A stretch of DNA of 64,000 bases, taken from the NCBI RefSeq assembly GCF_011059145.1, contig NZ_JAALLT010000002.1:620001-684000 (forward strand), written 5' to 3'. This document shows positions 1 through 10,585 of this stretch, piece after piece. The notes below the pieces were generated by a model. The model had not been told where the DNA came from, made no database searches, and was given only the letters and a program-made list of their open reading frames with translations. Position numbers and translations under genes: made by a program. Source of the DNA: Halalkalibaculum roseum. Lineage in GTDB: Bacteria > Bacteroidota > Rhodothermia > Balneolales > Balneolaceae. Within the stretch, counting starts at the first letter, position 1, and each line of letters starts with the position of its first letter.

Positions 1-2
1 TG

Positions 3-674
3 CTTTCGGGTTACGGGTACCAGTGGGGCTGGTGGGAATTGGGATTCGCATTTCAGAGATTGATTCCCGGTGCTGCTTTGGCAGCTTTACTGGGCCTTAT
101 CTTGCTTATTGTATATGGCATTCGAAAAAGCAAATCGAGCAAAGCTTATAAAGGATCATGGATGATTTATGCATCGGTCATTCTTTGTCTCGCTGTATTG
201 GGAAATTTTGGGTACTGGTACCTGGAGATTCAGAAGGGGTATCCTCCGATTCACGACATAACAACGGATACAGAAAACCCACCCGAATTTGAAGCTATTG
301 TTCCATTACGTGCCGATGCTCCTAACAAGACAGAGTATGGCGGAGAGGAAATAGCGGAAGCCCAAAAGGCATTTTATGACGGCTTAGAGACTATGAGATT
401 GGAAGTTGCACCTGCTGAGGCTTATGACAAGGCGCTCATAGCAGCACAACAGATGCCATGGGAAATTGTAGCACAAAGTAAAGAAGATTTACGTATCGAA
501 GCCTTTCACAAATTACCCTGGTTTGGGTTTATTGATGATGTGGTAATCAGGGTGGATACTACTGACAACGGAAGTAAAATCGATGTTAGGTCCGTCTCAA
601 GAGTTGGCAGAGGTGACTTGGGTGTGAATGCCGACAGGATAAAAAGCTATTTAGCAGAGATTGAAAAGGAATAA
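3..674 (+). CDS. DUF1499 membrane protein, 5' end outside window
   Basis: Family of unknown function. The C-terminal half carries the DUF1499 pattern: PPIHDITTDTENPP, a DDVVIRV strand, and VRSVSRVGRGDLGVNA before the stop. Two hydrophobic segments precede it (roughly residues 10-27 and 42-60 counted from a possible TTG at 39), so the domain is probably displayed on the far side of the inner membrane. The reading frame stays open to the window edge (LSGYGYQWGWWEL before the TTG), so the true start almost certainly lies upstream and this entry is partial. A 120-base gap separates it from recC, so the two are not obviously co-transcribed. Confidence 0.82.
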   Translation, partial: LSGYGYQWGWWELGFAFQRLIPGAALAALLGLILLIVYGIRKSKSSKAYKGSWMIYASVILCLAVLGNFGYWYLEIQKGYPPIHDITTDTENPPEFEAIVPLRADAPNKTEYGGEEIAEAQKAFYDGLETMRLEVAPAEAYDKALIAAQQMPWEIVAQSKEDLRIEAFHKLPWFGFIDDVVIRVDTTDNGSKIDVRSVSRVGRGDLGVNADRIKSYLAEIEKE

Positions 675-794
675 GTCTTACTCGTTTTTTTTCAGTGAGA
701 GGAAGGTAATCACCTGGATTATTTTCCTATGAATTGTCTTTAGAGAGTAATCTAAAAGTTGAACTAACTCCAAAAGTGTATACCCCGAATACCA

Positions 795-3700
795 ATGCTT
801 ACATACTGCAGCGGTACTGATTTATTTGATCTTGTAGATGAACTGCTTAAACAGTTTGATGCCGATCCTCTGCAGAATCCCCTCTCACCGGAGATATTTA
901 TTGTACAGAATCACGGAATGGCTCATTGGCTTTCTCTCTATATGGCCGAAGAGAATGGCATAGCGGCTAACATGAGTTTTGAGTTTCCGGCTGAACGCAT
1001 TTGGAATCTTATCAGAATGGTGAATTCTGATATACCCGATACCTTGCCTTCAGATCGCCTTCCTATGACGTGGTCTTTATTAAATATCCTGAGAAATGAG
1101 GATGATAAAGAACTCGATATTTTAAATGAATATGTAGAAGAAGAGGATCCTGTAAAGCGAGAAATGCGTAGATGGAAACTGGCTGGGCGTATTGCCGACG
1201 TCTTTGATCAGTACCTTACTTATAGGCCTACCATGCTTACCTCTTGGGAGAAGGGGCGATCGGTCACCGATTACCGGGAAGAGCGATGGCAAGCCCATTT
1301 GTGGCGTAATCTGATGGAATATTGGAGCAGTTCTTCGAAAACCGAGCACAAGCATCGTGCAAAACTTCAGCAGCAGCTTTTGAAAGGCTTGAAGGCAGAT
1401 ATTATAGATTTAAAAAAGCTTCCACAACGCATCTCGGTATTCGGTGTTTCCACCATGCCGCCTATTTACCTCAGAATTTTAGTCAAACTTTCAAGACTAA
1501 CGGATGTCTACTTTTATGTTCTGGAGCCTGCAGGGCGGGGTGATCATCCCATTTATGAATCGATGGGGAAAACAGGTAAGGAGTTTCGTTCGCTATTAAA
1601 ATCTTATATGACCGAATATGAAATTGAACCGAAAATTTTAGACAGAAGGAAGAAAAGAGACACTCACCATTCGTTATTAGCTAGCTTTCAAAACTCCCTG
1701 CTGGGATATGATACAGATAAAGCCGATAGCACTGATGAACATATTCTAAGTATTCACTCTTGCCATAGTGCAAGGAGAGAAGTGGAGGTACTCTATGATC
1801 AACTACTTGGTATGCTTGAAGAGGATGAAAACCTGAATCCATCCGAAATATTGGTTCTGACTCCTGACCTCGCATCCTATGCTTCCGAAATCAAAGCCGT
1901 TTTTGATACGGTTGAAGAATCCTTACCCGAAATACCCTTCCATTTAACCGAAAAGAATATTGGCCGGTTACATCCTGTTGCCCAAACTGTGGTCAAACTT
2001 TTGGAGCTTGTAAATAGTCGTTTCAAAGTTACTGAGATTTTAGATCTGCTGGATTCGAAACCTCTGCAGCATAAGTTTCAATTCACCGAGGATGATCTAA
2101 ATACGTTGGAACGCTGGATTGATGATACACGCATTCGGTGGGGTATAGATAAAAGTTCCAAAGGAAAAATTGGCCTTCCTGAAACGGAAAGTTTTACATG
2201 GCGATCAGGAATTAATCGAATGATGCTCGGTTACGCTATGAAAGAAGATGATGACCGTCTTTTTGAAGGGATATTTCCTTATAGAGAAATAGAAAGATCA
2301 GAGGATGCCCTTTTGGCCGGTAGGTTCAGCAAGCTAATGTCGCTGTTTTTCAAATTTCACGATGATATTAAGGAAGCTAAATCCGTCTCAGAGTGGGCAA
2401 AACGTATAAGATCATGGATATTTGACTTTATCCCGGAGGATGAAGATTACTTCCATGCTGCCCAGCGGATACGAAATCAGCTGGAAAAATTAGAGGAAAT
2501 GGAAACTCTTTCCGGATTCAGTGAAACAATACCTTTTAAAGTTGTTCAGGATTATCTCATTTCGGAATTGGAAGAACAGAAGAGTGGGGGAGGAAGAAGT
2601 AGTAAAGGTGTTACTTTCAGCTCTATGATACCGTTTCGCAATATTCCCGCAAAGGTCATATGTCTGCTTGGGATGAACGATGGAATATTTCCCCGCTCTA
2701 AAATGCCGATGGCATTTGACCTTATAAATAAAAGTCCCCGGCCTGGTGATCGCTCGCATAGTGATGAAGACCGTCAACTTTTTCTGGAGACTATATTGGC
2801 GGCAAGAAATTGGTTGTACATCAGTTATACCGGACAAAGCAATCTGCAAGATACCGAGTTTCCTCCCTCCGTAGTACTGAGAGAATTGCAGGATTATTTC
2901 CAGGATGCTTACGATCTCAAGAAAGAAGAATTTATCACAAAGCATCCGCTACAGTCCTTTAGTCCAAAATATTTTAGAAGTGAAAGAAAAGCGGGAATTT
3001 TCAGCTATTCCTCCTCAAACCGTACCGTTGCTAACCAACTGTTGCATTCAGATGGTGAAAGTCCGCCATTTATTGATACTGAATTGCCTCAGCCGGGCGA
3101 AGAATATTTGAGAGTGTCGGTTTCCGAGTTAGTGCGTTTCTTCCAGCATCCTGCCAAATACCTGTTACAGAATCGATTTGGAATCTATTTAGAACGGGAT
3201 AACATCCTGGATGAAGACCGAGAACCATTTCAGCTGGACGGGTTACAAGGGTACAAGTTGGGACAGGAGTTGCTTAATCGGAACATAAATAACCAATCAC
3301 TGGAGGCTTTTAAAAAAGTTGCGGAATCTACTTCATTTCTTCCCGATGGGTTTCCGGGTGAAGAAGCCTATTATGAAAAATCGTCTGAAGTAAAACTTTT
3401 CATTGATGAAATAGGAGAAATATTTGATCAGAAGAAACTGGAAGCCATTGAAGTTGATTTTGAAATTGGAGATTTCAGAATTACCGGGAAATTGCAGGAT
3501 GTATATGAAGAAGAACAGATTTTCTATCGGTTCGGAAGAATGCGTTCCAAAGAGCAGATAGAATTATGGATTAAACATCTCGTGCTCCAGGAAACTATAC
3601 CGATGAATCATAAGGGCACAAGTAAAATGTATGCATACAGTAATAAGGAAGGAGTGAGATCCGTGCTTTTGCCTGTTGTAGAGGATTACAAAAGTACATT

Positions 3701-3998
3701 GTCGGATCTGCTGGAATTATATCACAAAGGACTGCGAGCGAATATATTCTTTTTCCCGGATACGTCTTATACCTACGCGGATAATTTATTTGTATCAGGT
3801 AACGATGCTGAAAAAGCTTTAGATAACGCCTCAAAAGAGTGGAAGAATAACTATACACCTTATCCAAAAGAAGGAGACGACCCTTATAATAAGCTTTTGA
3901 TGAAAGATGCTAATCCATTGGATAGCAATATATTCATGGATAATTCAGAACGCTTTTGGAAGCCTTACTTTTCATATCTGATAACGGAAGATGCATAA
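795..3998 (+). CDS. recC: RecBCD enzyme subunit RecC (exodeoxyribonuclease V gamma)
   Basis: RecC is the Chi-scanning, structural subunit of RecBCD, which unwinds and resects double-strand breaks and loads RecA. The N-terminus shows the family pattern: VQNHGMAHWLSLYMAEENGIAANMSF split around residues 37-62, followed by FPAERIWNLIR. A middle block reads PFRNIPAKVICLLGMNDGIFPR, typical of RecC. At 1067 aa it is close to the usual 1050-1150. No intact Walker A is visible, as expected for the inactivated helicase fold of RecC. Its stop overlaps the start of recB by 8 bases, and recD follows, so the three should be one operon. The gene order C-B-D resembles enterobacteria without ptrA. Confidence 0.95.
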   Translation: MLTYCSGTDLFDLVDELLKQFDADPLQNPLSPEIFIVQNHGMAHWLSLYMAEENGIAANMSFEFPAERIWNLIRMVNSDIPDTLPSDRLPMTWSLLNILRNEDDKELDILNEYVEEEDPVKREMRRWKLAGRIADVFDQYLTYRPTMLTSWEKGRSVTDYREERWQAHLWRNLMEYWSSSSKTEHKHRAKLQQQLLKGLKADIIDLKKLPQRISVFGVSTMPPIYLRILVKLSRLTDVYFYVLEPAGRGDHPIYESMGKTGKEFRSLLKSYMTEYEIEPKILDRRKKRDTHHSLLASFQNSLLGYDTDKADSTDEHILSIHSCHSARREVEVLYDQLLGMLEEDENLNPSEILVLTPDLASYASEIKAVFDTVEESLPEIPFHLTEKNIGRLHPVAQTVVKLLELVNSRFKVTEILDLLDSKPLQHKFQFTEDDLNTLERWIDDTRIRWGIDKSSKGKIGLPETESFTWRSGINRMMLGYAMKEDDDRLFEGIFPYREIERSEDALLAGRFSKLMSLFFKFHDDIKEAKSVSEWAKRIRSWIFDFIPEDEDYFHAAQRIRNQLEKLEEMETLSGFSETIPFKVVQDYLISELEEQKSGGGRSSKGVTFSSMIPFRNIPAKVICLLGMNDGIFPRSKMPMAFDLINKSPRPGDRSHSDEDRQLFLETILAARNWLYISYTGQSNLQDTEFPPSVVLRELQDYFQDAYDLKKEEFITKHPLQSFSPKYFRSERKAGIFSYSSSNRTVANQLLHSDGESPPFIDTELPQPGEEYLRVSVSELVRFFQHPAKYLLQNRFGIYLERDNILDEDREPFQLDGLQGYKLGQELLNRNINNQSLEAFKKVAESTSFLPDGFPGEEAYYEKSSEVKLFIDEIGEIFDQKKLEAIEVDFEIGDFRITGKLQDVYEEEQIFYRFGRMRSKEQIELWIKHLVLQETIPMNHKGTSKMYAYSNKEGVRSVLLPVVEDYKSTLSDLLELYHKGLRANIFFFPDTSYTYADNLFVSGNDAEKALDNASKEWKNNYTPYPKEGDDPYNKLLMKDANPLDSNIFMDNSERFWKPYFSYLITEDA

Positions 3999-6900
3999 TA
4001 TGATGGGCAAGAATCCACTACATGTTTTTGATATCCCTCTTGAAGGAATTCATCTTATTGAAGCGAGTGCCGGTACAGGAAAAACCTACAATATAGCCTC
4101 TATATATGTTCGTTCACTTATTGAAATGGACCTTGCAGTCAAGGATATTCTGGTCGTTACCTACACAGAGGCAGCAACCAAGGAACTAAGAGAGCGACTC
4201 ATGTCGCGACTTCGAGAATCTGTGCTTGCTCTGGAAAATGAAAATCCTCTAAACGATGATTTTTTAATTGACTTAAAAGAAACGGTCGTTGATCATGAGA
4301 CTGCAGTAGAAAAGCTTAAGAAAGCCATTCGATCTTTTGATGAATCAGCCATCTATACGATACATGGATTTTGTTTCCAGGCTTTGCAGGAACAGGCTTT
4401 TGAGAGCAGAGCAATGTTTGATGCAGAGCTCATAGGAGACGATAAAGAGATTATACGTGAAGTTATTGATGATTACTGGCGGTTGTTCGTCAGAAGAACT
4501 ACTGATAAAAGGGAATATAGGCCCTTACTGAAATTTGTAATGGATAAAGGGTTTAATCCCGACGTACTAACTCAGGAATTCTCTTCATACGTAGGAAAAC
4601 CCTATTTAAATGTCTATCCCAAAGAGTTCGAACCTGAAAACCTGGAAGAAAGTCTGATTCGCTTAACAGAAATTTTCGAGCAGATGAAAGAAGAGTGGGA
4701 AGGATCCAGAAAAGAGATTTTTGAAATGCTGGATGAGGGACATCTCAGTAATTACCGAACCGGATGGTTGGAGGGATGGGTGGCTAAGATGGATCAATGG
4801 ATAAGTTCTGAAGTTGCGCCCATTGAACTGTTTGACCAGTTTAGAAAGTTTACACAGTCAGTCATTGATGATAGTCTAAAGAAATCCAGTATAAAAAAAG
4901 GAAAAAGCCCACCCAATCATCCTTTTTTTGAGTTAGCCGATTCATTTAAAGATATCGCAGAAACGCTAAATAAATACGATATCACCTTCCGGCTGGATCT
5001 GTTTAAACACCTAAAAAAGTCACTCTTTGGAAAGAAGGAAGAGTTGAGACAACTTAGTTACGATGACCTATTGACACGCCTGAATGAAGCACTAACCGAT
5101 GGTGACAGGGGGAGAAGGTTGTCTCAGAGCCTTAGAAGAGCCTATCCGATAGCTCTGGTGGATGAATTTCAGGATACGGATCCAATCCAGTATAATATAT
5201 TTAAAACCATTTATCGCGAATCAGGCAAAAAAGCTGCACTATTTATGATCGGCGATCCCAAACAGTCTATTTACAGTTTTAGGGGAGCTGACATCTACTC
5301 ATATTTGGAAGCAAAGAAAGACGCTCCTTCTGATAGGACTTATAGTCTGAATCGCAATTTCCGATCCATACCAGAGCTTATCGATGCTACCAATCATTTA
5401 TTCAGCTACAGGGATAACCCATTTATACTAGATGATATTCCCTATTCAGCAGTAAAAGCGGGAAAACAGAGCGATAAATACAAACGGCTAAATATTGACG
5501 ACGAACCTGCAATCCCAATTGAATTCAGGGAATTGCATAGCAGTACGGATGATACCCCCGTCAACAAAAAAACTGCAGAACAAAGAAGCGCTGAGGATAC
5601 CGCTTCCCGAATAGAGTTGCTATTACGTCAGTCAAAAGAAGGTCGTGCTGTGATAGGTGAGAAGCCTGTTGAAGCAGCGGATATTGCTGTGTTGGTACGT
5701 AAGCACTATCAGGCTGATATGATTCGCGATTCATTAAAAACAAGAGGCATTAAAAGTGTTCAATACAGTCAGGATAGTGTATTTAAGAGTGAAGAGGCCG
5801 AAGATCTTCAAATTATTTTGAAAGCAATTGCTGAGCCGGCACAGGAGGGGTTTGTACGTGCGGCATTGGCTACCAAAGCCATGGGCTACAACGCTAAAGA
5901 ATTGCTGCAATTTGAGGCCGATGATTCGTTATGGGTTGAAAAGCTGAATCAGTTCAATGGGTGGCATGAGGCTTGGAAGAATAACGGATTCGGATACATG
6001 TTTAGAAAGTTTGTGCATGAGGAGAACATTGCTGAAGAGGTTATCAAAAGAGGGGATGGTGAACGTAAACTTACAAACCTTATTCATCTTTCAGAATTGT
6101 TGCAAAACAAAGAAGAAGAGGGTAAGACTGGTACCCGTAGCCTTCTCCAGTGGCTGGCACGAAAAAGAAATGAGACAGATAAAGACCGGGAGGAAGAACA
6201 GCTAAGGCTGGAAAGCGATGAAAACCTCGTAAAGGTGGTAACCATGCATCGAAGTAAAGGACTTGAGTATCCCATCGTTTTTTGTCCATTTCTATGGCAT
6301 AGTCCTGAATACGACGATAAGGGTGGACCTATTATTTATCATGACCGGAACAACGAAACGAAAGTAAACCTGGACTTTTACGGTAAAGATGATCCTGATC
6401 GCGGCATTAAACGGTTCCAAATGGCACAGGAAGATTTGGCTGAAAGCGTCAGGCTTGCCTATGTGGCCATCACACGTGCGGAACAAAAATGTTTTATCAG
6501 TTGGGTGCATGCCAAAAAATCTGAATTTTCTCCTCTTGGTTATTTACTGCTTGGGCAGGAGAAGGCTTTTGGTGCTTTGCAAGGGGTCATTAAGAAGAAT
6601 GGTAAAAAAACAGTTGAGACTACTGTGTTTAAAAACACCATTAATGAATTAATGAGGAGGCATGATCATCTTTTCAGTTTTCGTCATTCAGCTGATGGAG
6701 GGCAACAACAACTTTTCTTGGATACTAGCAGTGAAAAGCTGGATAAAGCCAGGCTATTTAAACGCCAGGCTCCATTAAAGGCCGGGTACTCTATCTCAAG
6801 TTTTTCTTCCCTGATACAAAACCGTGATGACGATTTTGAGATTGATTATGATATTTTATTAGAAAATGAAACCGATGAGGTGGCTGAAAGTTCTGCAAAA

Positions 6901-7608
6901 ATAGAACTGACAATATTTAACTTTCCAAAGGGTCCAAACCCGGGTACAGCTATTCATCATATCTTCGAAGAAATTTCTTTTGGTGATCTCGGGAATGCAG
7001 AAAATATCATTGAGGAGGCACTGAACCGGCAGGACATAGATCCAAAGTGGCGAGATGTAGTTTTCAAAATGATCAAACAGACCTTATCTAAAAACCTTTT
7101 GGGGGAGGGTGGACCGCTACATCTGGAGGACATTGAACCGGAATATATCATGCCTGAAATGGAGTTTTTCTTCAGCAGTGGGCATGCCAGACTCCCGGAC
7201 TTACTTAAGATCATACGGGGTACCAATCATATACCCGATACAATTTCTGGAATGTCAGAAGAGGGATATATCAAAGGTTTTATTGATTTGACTTTCCGAT
7301 TCAATAACAAATTCTACATTCTTGACTACAAAACAAACCATTTAGGTAATGAAACGGATAAGTACCGAAGAGAGGCCCTGGAAAGTGAAATCAAGGAAGC
7401 CATGTATGACCTGCAGTATCACCTCTATATCCTTGCCTTGCATAGGTATCTGACTAAATCAATAGAGCAATATAGCTATGATACACACATAGGAGGAGCT
7501 TTTTATCTGTTTATCAGGGGAATCAATAAGCAAGGCCGGGAAGGGATCTATTTCGATCACCCTGACTCTTCTTTGATACATAAACTTGATGAATATTTGA
7601 GGAGGTAA
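3991..7608 (+). CDS. recB: RecBCD enzyme subunit RecB (helicase and nuclease)
   Basis: RecB is the 3'-5' UvrD-type helicase and the sole nuclease of RecBCD. Walker A is ASAGTGKT at residues 25-32. Other helicase motifs follow: VTYTEAATKELRERL, ALVDEFQDTDPIQY (Walker B), MIGDPKQSIYSFRGAD, VVTMHRSKGLEYPIVF and RLAYVAITRAEQK. The C-terminal nuclease triad is intact: D1099 (GFIDLTF), D1112 and K1114 (DYK). The 13- and 2-residue spacing matches E. coli D1067/D1080/K1082. The 1205 aa length is normal. The start overlaps recC by 8 bases; an internal ATG pair at residues 4-5 is an alternative start just clear of the recC stop. The enzyme is predicted to be fully active. Confidence 0.96.
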   Translation: MHNMMGKNPLHVFDIPLEGIHLIEASAGTGKTYNIASIYVRSLIEMDLAVKDILVVTYTEAATKELRERLMSRLRESVLALENENPLNDDFLIDLKETVVDHETAVEKLKKAIRSFDESAIYTIHGFCFQALQEQAFESRAMFDAELIGDDKEIIREVIDDYWRLFVRRTTDKREYRPLLKFVMDKGFNPDVLTQEFSSYVGKPYLNVYPKEFEPENLEESLIRLTEIFEQMKEEWEGSRKEIFEMLDEGHLSNYRTGWLEGWVAKMDQWISSEVAPIELFDQFRKFTQSVIDDSLKKSSIKKGKSPPNHPFFELADSFKDIAETLNKYDITFRLDLFKHLKKSLFGKKEELRQLSYDDLLTRLNEALTDGDRGRRLSQSLRRAYPIALVDEFQDTDPIQYNIFKTIYRESGKKAALFMIGDPKQSIYSFRGADIYSYLEAKKDAPSDRTYSLNRNFRSIPELIDATNHLFSYRDNPFILDDIPYSAVKAGKQSDKYKRLNIDDEPAIPIEFRELHSSTDDTPVNKKTAEQRSAEDTASRIELLLRQSKEGRAVIGEKPVEAADIAVLVRKHYQADMIRDSLKTRGIKSVQYSQDSVFKSEEAEDLQIILKAIAEPAQEGFVRAALATKAMGYNAKELLQFEADDSLWVEKLNQFNGWHEAWKNNGFGYMFRKFVHEENIAEEVIKRGDGERKLTNLIHLSELLQNKEEEGKTGTRSLLQWLARKRNETDKDREEEQLRLESDENLVKVVTMHRSKGLEYPIVFCPFLWHSPEYDDKGGPIIYHDRNNETKVNLDFYGKDDPDRGIKRFQMAQEDLAESVRLAYVAITRAEQKCFISWVHAKKSEFSPLGYLLLGQEKAFGALQGVIKKNGKKTVETTVFKNTINELMRRHDHLFSFRHSADGGQQQLFLDTSSEKLDKARLFKRQAPLKAGYSISSFSSLIQNRDDDFEIDYDILLENETDEVAESSAKIELTIFNFPKGPNPGTAIHHIFEEISFGDLGNAENIIEEALNRQDIDPKWRDVVFKMIKQTLSKNLLGEGGPLHLEDIEPEYIMPEMEFFFSSGHARLPDLLKIIRGTNHIPDTISGMSEEGYIKGFIDLTFRFNNKFYILDYKTNHLGNETDKYRREALESEIKEAMYDLQYHLYILALHRYLTKSIEQYSYDTHIGGAFYLFIRGINKQGREGIYFDHPDSSLIHKLDEYLRR

Positions 7609-7615
7609 TTATTTA

Positions 7616-9451
7616 ATGTCAGAACAAATGACACCTATCCAAAAACTCAGAGAGGAGCATGTTTTTTCCGATATTGATCTGGAATTTTGCCGTTTTCTTG
7701 AAGAGGTGGACCCTGAAATTAACACTGAAGTTCTCCTCGCTGCAGGCTTAACCAGCTATGCCTATCGACAGGGGAATATCTGCATCTCCCTGGATCAGGA
7801 ATCCATGGAACAGATCATTTTGGATTCCAATGTGAAATTTCCTGAACAGAAAGATTGGGTAAATAAATTAGCACATGCAAAAGTCATTGGACGTCCCGGA
7901 GAATATAAGCCGCTGATTTTGGATGAATCCAACCGGCTTTACCTGCACAAACTCTGGAATTATGAACAGGAACTTGCAAAAAATATCATCGCCAGATCAC
8001 AAAAAAAATCCGTGGATGTTGACATCAAACTGCTTGGTAGCGGTATCAAAAGATTATTTGACTTAACAGAGGAGGAGATCAACTGGCAGGCAGTTGCAGC
8101 AATTGCGGCTATTTATAACAATCTGACCGTGATTTCAGGGGGACCGGGAACCGGAAAAACAACTACAGTACTGAAAATACTGGCTTTGATTCTGGAACAG
8201 CATGAAGATAGCTCCTATGACCTTTCCATTGCTTTGTGTGCACCTACCGGAAAAGCAGCAGCAAGACTGGAAGATTCTATAACATCTTCGATTGCGTCAC
8301 TTGATACAAAAGAAATAATTAAAGAAAAAATCCCCCTTAAAGGCCGGACTTTACACCAGTTACTGGGAGCCCGTAGGAACTCTTCGACCTTTCGTTTCAA
8401 CGAAGATAATCCGCTGCCATATGATATTGTTATCGTGGATGAAGCCTCTATGGTTGACCAGGCTCTGATGAGTCGACTGGTGAATGCGCTGCTTGATGAT
8501 GCGAAATTAATACTGATTGGAGATAAGGATCAGCTTGCTTCTGTTGAGGCCGGTTCAGTACTTGGAAGTATATGTGCAATGGATACCAATAAAATATCCC
8601 CATCATTCGCGAAACGGTTAAACAAATTTGGGTTGGACGTACCGGACAATATTCTTGAGAACAATCCCGGCAAGCTTACGGATGGAATCATTCTGTTGGA
8701 AAAGAGTTACCGTTTTAAGGAAGAGAGTGGTATTCCATCATTTTCAGCGTCAATAAACAATGGAAACGTGGATGAAGCTCTAAGTCTTTTAAATGATGAA
8801 CAACTGGCAGGTATCTCTTTCCAGAAATTTAAATCATTTGAGCAATTTGAAGAAAATTTAAAAGAAGATGTCCGTCAATACATCATACCGCTATTGCAAA
8901 CCGCTGACGTCAATGAACTGTTTGACAAATTTCAGCACTTTAGGCTTTTGTCACCGCACAGAAGGGGTCCTCTTGGAGTTGAATACCTCAATCAAAAAGT
9001 AAACTCAATACTGCTGAAAGAAGGCTTGATTTCAAAATTTGATCACTGGTACCATGGCAAACCTATAATTGTCAACCAAAATGAATACAGCCTGGGCTTA
9101 AATAATGGTGACATCGGGATTTGTGTCCGTGATGGAAATGACGGGTATCATGTACTATTTAAATCTGATTCCGGCTTTAACAGCCTTGCACCTTCTCGCT
9201 TGCCTGACTTTAGTCCCGCATACGCTTTGACGGTACACAAAAGTCAGGGCTCCGAATTTGAGCATATAAAAATAATCCTTCCCGAAAAGTCCTCCGGCAT
9301 TCTCACAAGGGAACTTCTTTATACTGCTGTAACCCGTTCCAGAAGTAGTGTTACCGTTGTTGGAAAAGAAACGGTACTCAGAGAGATGATAAATGCTAAA
9401 ATTATGCGATCATCAGGGTTAAAAGAACTACTTTGGCCCGATTTGGATTGA
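7616..9451 (+). CDS. recD: RecBCD enzyme subunit RecD (5'-3' helicase)
   Basis: RecD is the SF1B 5'-3' helicase motor of RecBCD. Walker A GGPGTGKT lies at residues 175-182, with APTGKAAARLEDSI, IVDEASMVDQALMSRL (Walker B), LIGDKDQLASVEAGSVLG and the C-terminal YALTVHKSQGSEFEHI and YTAVTRSRSSVTVVG motifs in order. At 611 aa it matches E. coli RecD (608). The start lies 7 bases after the recB stop, and a GAGGAGG stretch inside the end of recB can act as ribosome binding site. A hairpin terminator at 9716-9746 probably ends the operon. Confidence 0.96.
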   Translation: MSEQMTPIQKLREEHVFSDIDLEFCRFLEEVDPEINTEVLLAAGLTSYAYRQGNICISLDQESMEQIILDSNVKFPEQKDWVNKLAHAKVIGRPGEYKPLILDESNRLYLHKLWNYEQELAKNIIARSQKKSVDVDIKLLGSGIKRLFDLTEEEINWQAVAAIAAIYNNLTVISGGPGTGKTTTVLKILALILEQHEDSSYDLSIALCAPTGKAAARLEDSITSSIASLDTKEIIKEKIPLKGRTLHQLLGARRNSSTFRFNEDNPLPYDIVIVDEASMVDQALMSRLVNALLDDAKLILIGDKDQLASVEAGSVLGSICAMDTNKISPSFAKRLNKFGLDVPDNILENNPGKLTDGIILLEKSYRFKEESGIPSFSASINNGNVDEALSLLNDEQLAGISFQKFKSFEQFEENLKEDVRQYIIPLLQTADVNELFDKFQHFRLLSPHRRGPLGVEYLNQKVNSILLKEGLISKFDHWYHGKPIIVNQNEYSLGLNNGDIGICVRDGNDGYHVLFKSDSGFNSLAPSRLPDFSPAYALTVHKSQGSEFEHIKIILPEKSSGILTRELLYTAVTRSRSSVTVVGKETVLREMINAKIMRSSGLKELLWPDLD

Positions 9452-9838
9452 TACCCAAAATATTGCAGCCCGGATGTAAGCTATTCTTTTACTCATTGGA
9501 CTCAAAATTAAGATACTCTGATAATCTGAATCAGGAGGTCCATAAGAAGCACTATTTTTCTCGGAACTTTCCTGAAAGGCTGTAGTAAAAACAAGCAGAA
9601 TGAAAGGAGTCAAACGAAGATTCTAAATTTAGATCTGAAAAAAGTGAACGCCGATTACGATTGACTTCTTTACCTCTTAGAATTTGTTGTACCCCGAAAA
9701 AGCCAACGTATCAGAAGGAGCCGGTTGATAGCCGGTTCCTTTTATTTTGTACCCTGAAAAGCCCCGGTATCTATCCTATCATAATTTAGTTTATATTTAG
9801 CACAGAATCACGAGAAATGGGGACCTAAATCAACAGAT
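9452..9838. other. recD-ppa intergenic region with short direct repeat
   Basis: No convincing gene is seen in these 387 bases. It contains a terminator-like hairpin (entered separately) flanked by two copies of a near-identical 17-18-base word, TTGTACCCCGAAAAAGCC at 9687-9704 and TTGTACCCTGAAAAGCCC at 9747-9764, exactly 60 bases apart. The function of the repeat is unknown. The end of the region should hold the pyrophosphatase promoter; TATATTTAG near 9792 loosely resembles a -7 element of Bacteroidota type, but this is weak. Confidence 0.5.
9716..9746 (+). terminator. Rho-independent terminator after recCBD
   Basis: AGGAGCCGG (9716-9724) pairs with CCGGTTCCT (9732-9740), with one G-T pair and a 7-base loop, and is followed by a T-rich run. 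It lies 265 bases after the recD stop with no gene between, so it is a plausible end for that transcript. Confidence 0.55.
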
Positions 9839-10531
9839 ATGAATAAGAATATACATCGCTTCCTGGAGCTTAGTAAACTATTTTCAAAACCGCATCCCTG
9901 GCACGGAATATCGGTGGGTCAAAAAGCTCCTGATATTATAAAAGTTTATATAGAAATAGTACCGGGTGATACCATGAAATATGAGCTTGATAAGGAGAGT
10001 GGTTATCTGAAAGTAGATCGCCCTCAGCGGTTTTCAAGCATCAGTCCCGTGCCATATGGTTTTGTACCACAAACGCTCTGTGAACACCGTGTCGGGCAGT
10101 ACTGTATGGACAAGACCGGCAGGACAGATATCAAAGGTGATGGTGATCCCTTGGACATTTGTGTCATTACCGAAAGAAATGTACCGCACGGTAATTTAAT
10201 ATTGGATGCGATTCCGGTAGGGGGCTTCCGAATGATAGACGGTAATGAAGCCGATGATAAAATTATCGCTGTAATGAAAGGGGATGCATTGTATGGTGGT
10301 GCTGAGGATATTTCAGACATACCCGAACAAATTGTGGAGCGATTATTTCACTATTTCCTGACCTACAAAGATATGCCAGGGGAAGAGGAGTCCAGAAATT
10401 CAGAAATTACCGACACCTATAACAAGCAAGAAGCATTTTCGGTAATACAGCGCAGCATGGAAGACTATCGAGATGCTTTCAATGAGAGCAAACAAGAACT
10501 GTTTTCCATGATCCAAAAAGGTTTGACCTGA
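9839..10531 (+). CDS. ppa: Inorganic pyrophosphatase, family I
   Basis: Soluble cytoplasmic enzyme that hydrolyses pyrophosphate to two phosphates and so drives biosynthetic reactions forward. Typical family I blocks are present: HPWHGISVG, a YIEIVPGDTMKYELDKESGY strand pair, DRPQRFSS, YGFVPQTLC, and the metal-binding GDGDPLDICV. At 230 aa it is longer than E. coli Ppa (176) because of N- and C-terminal extensions, as in the larger bacterial and plant-like subgroup. The gene stands alone, and a bidirectional terminator separates it from the convergent FKBP gene. Confidence 0.93.
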   Translation: MNKNIHRFLELSKLFSKPHPWHGISVGQKAPDIIKVYIEIVPGDTMKYELDKESGYLKVDRPQRFSSISPVPYGFVPQTLCEHRVGQYCMDKTGRTDIKGDGDPLDICVITERNVPHGNLILDAIPVGGFRMIDGNEADDKIIAVMKGDALYGGAEDISDIPEQIVERLFHYFLTYKDMPGEEESRNSEITDTYNKQEAFSVIQRSMEDYRDAFNESKQELFSMIQKGLT

Positions 10532-10585
10532 TTTTTGGAAATTGTTACTTCCGTGTGCTCCACCTTGATGCATCTGCTTCGTACT

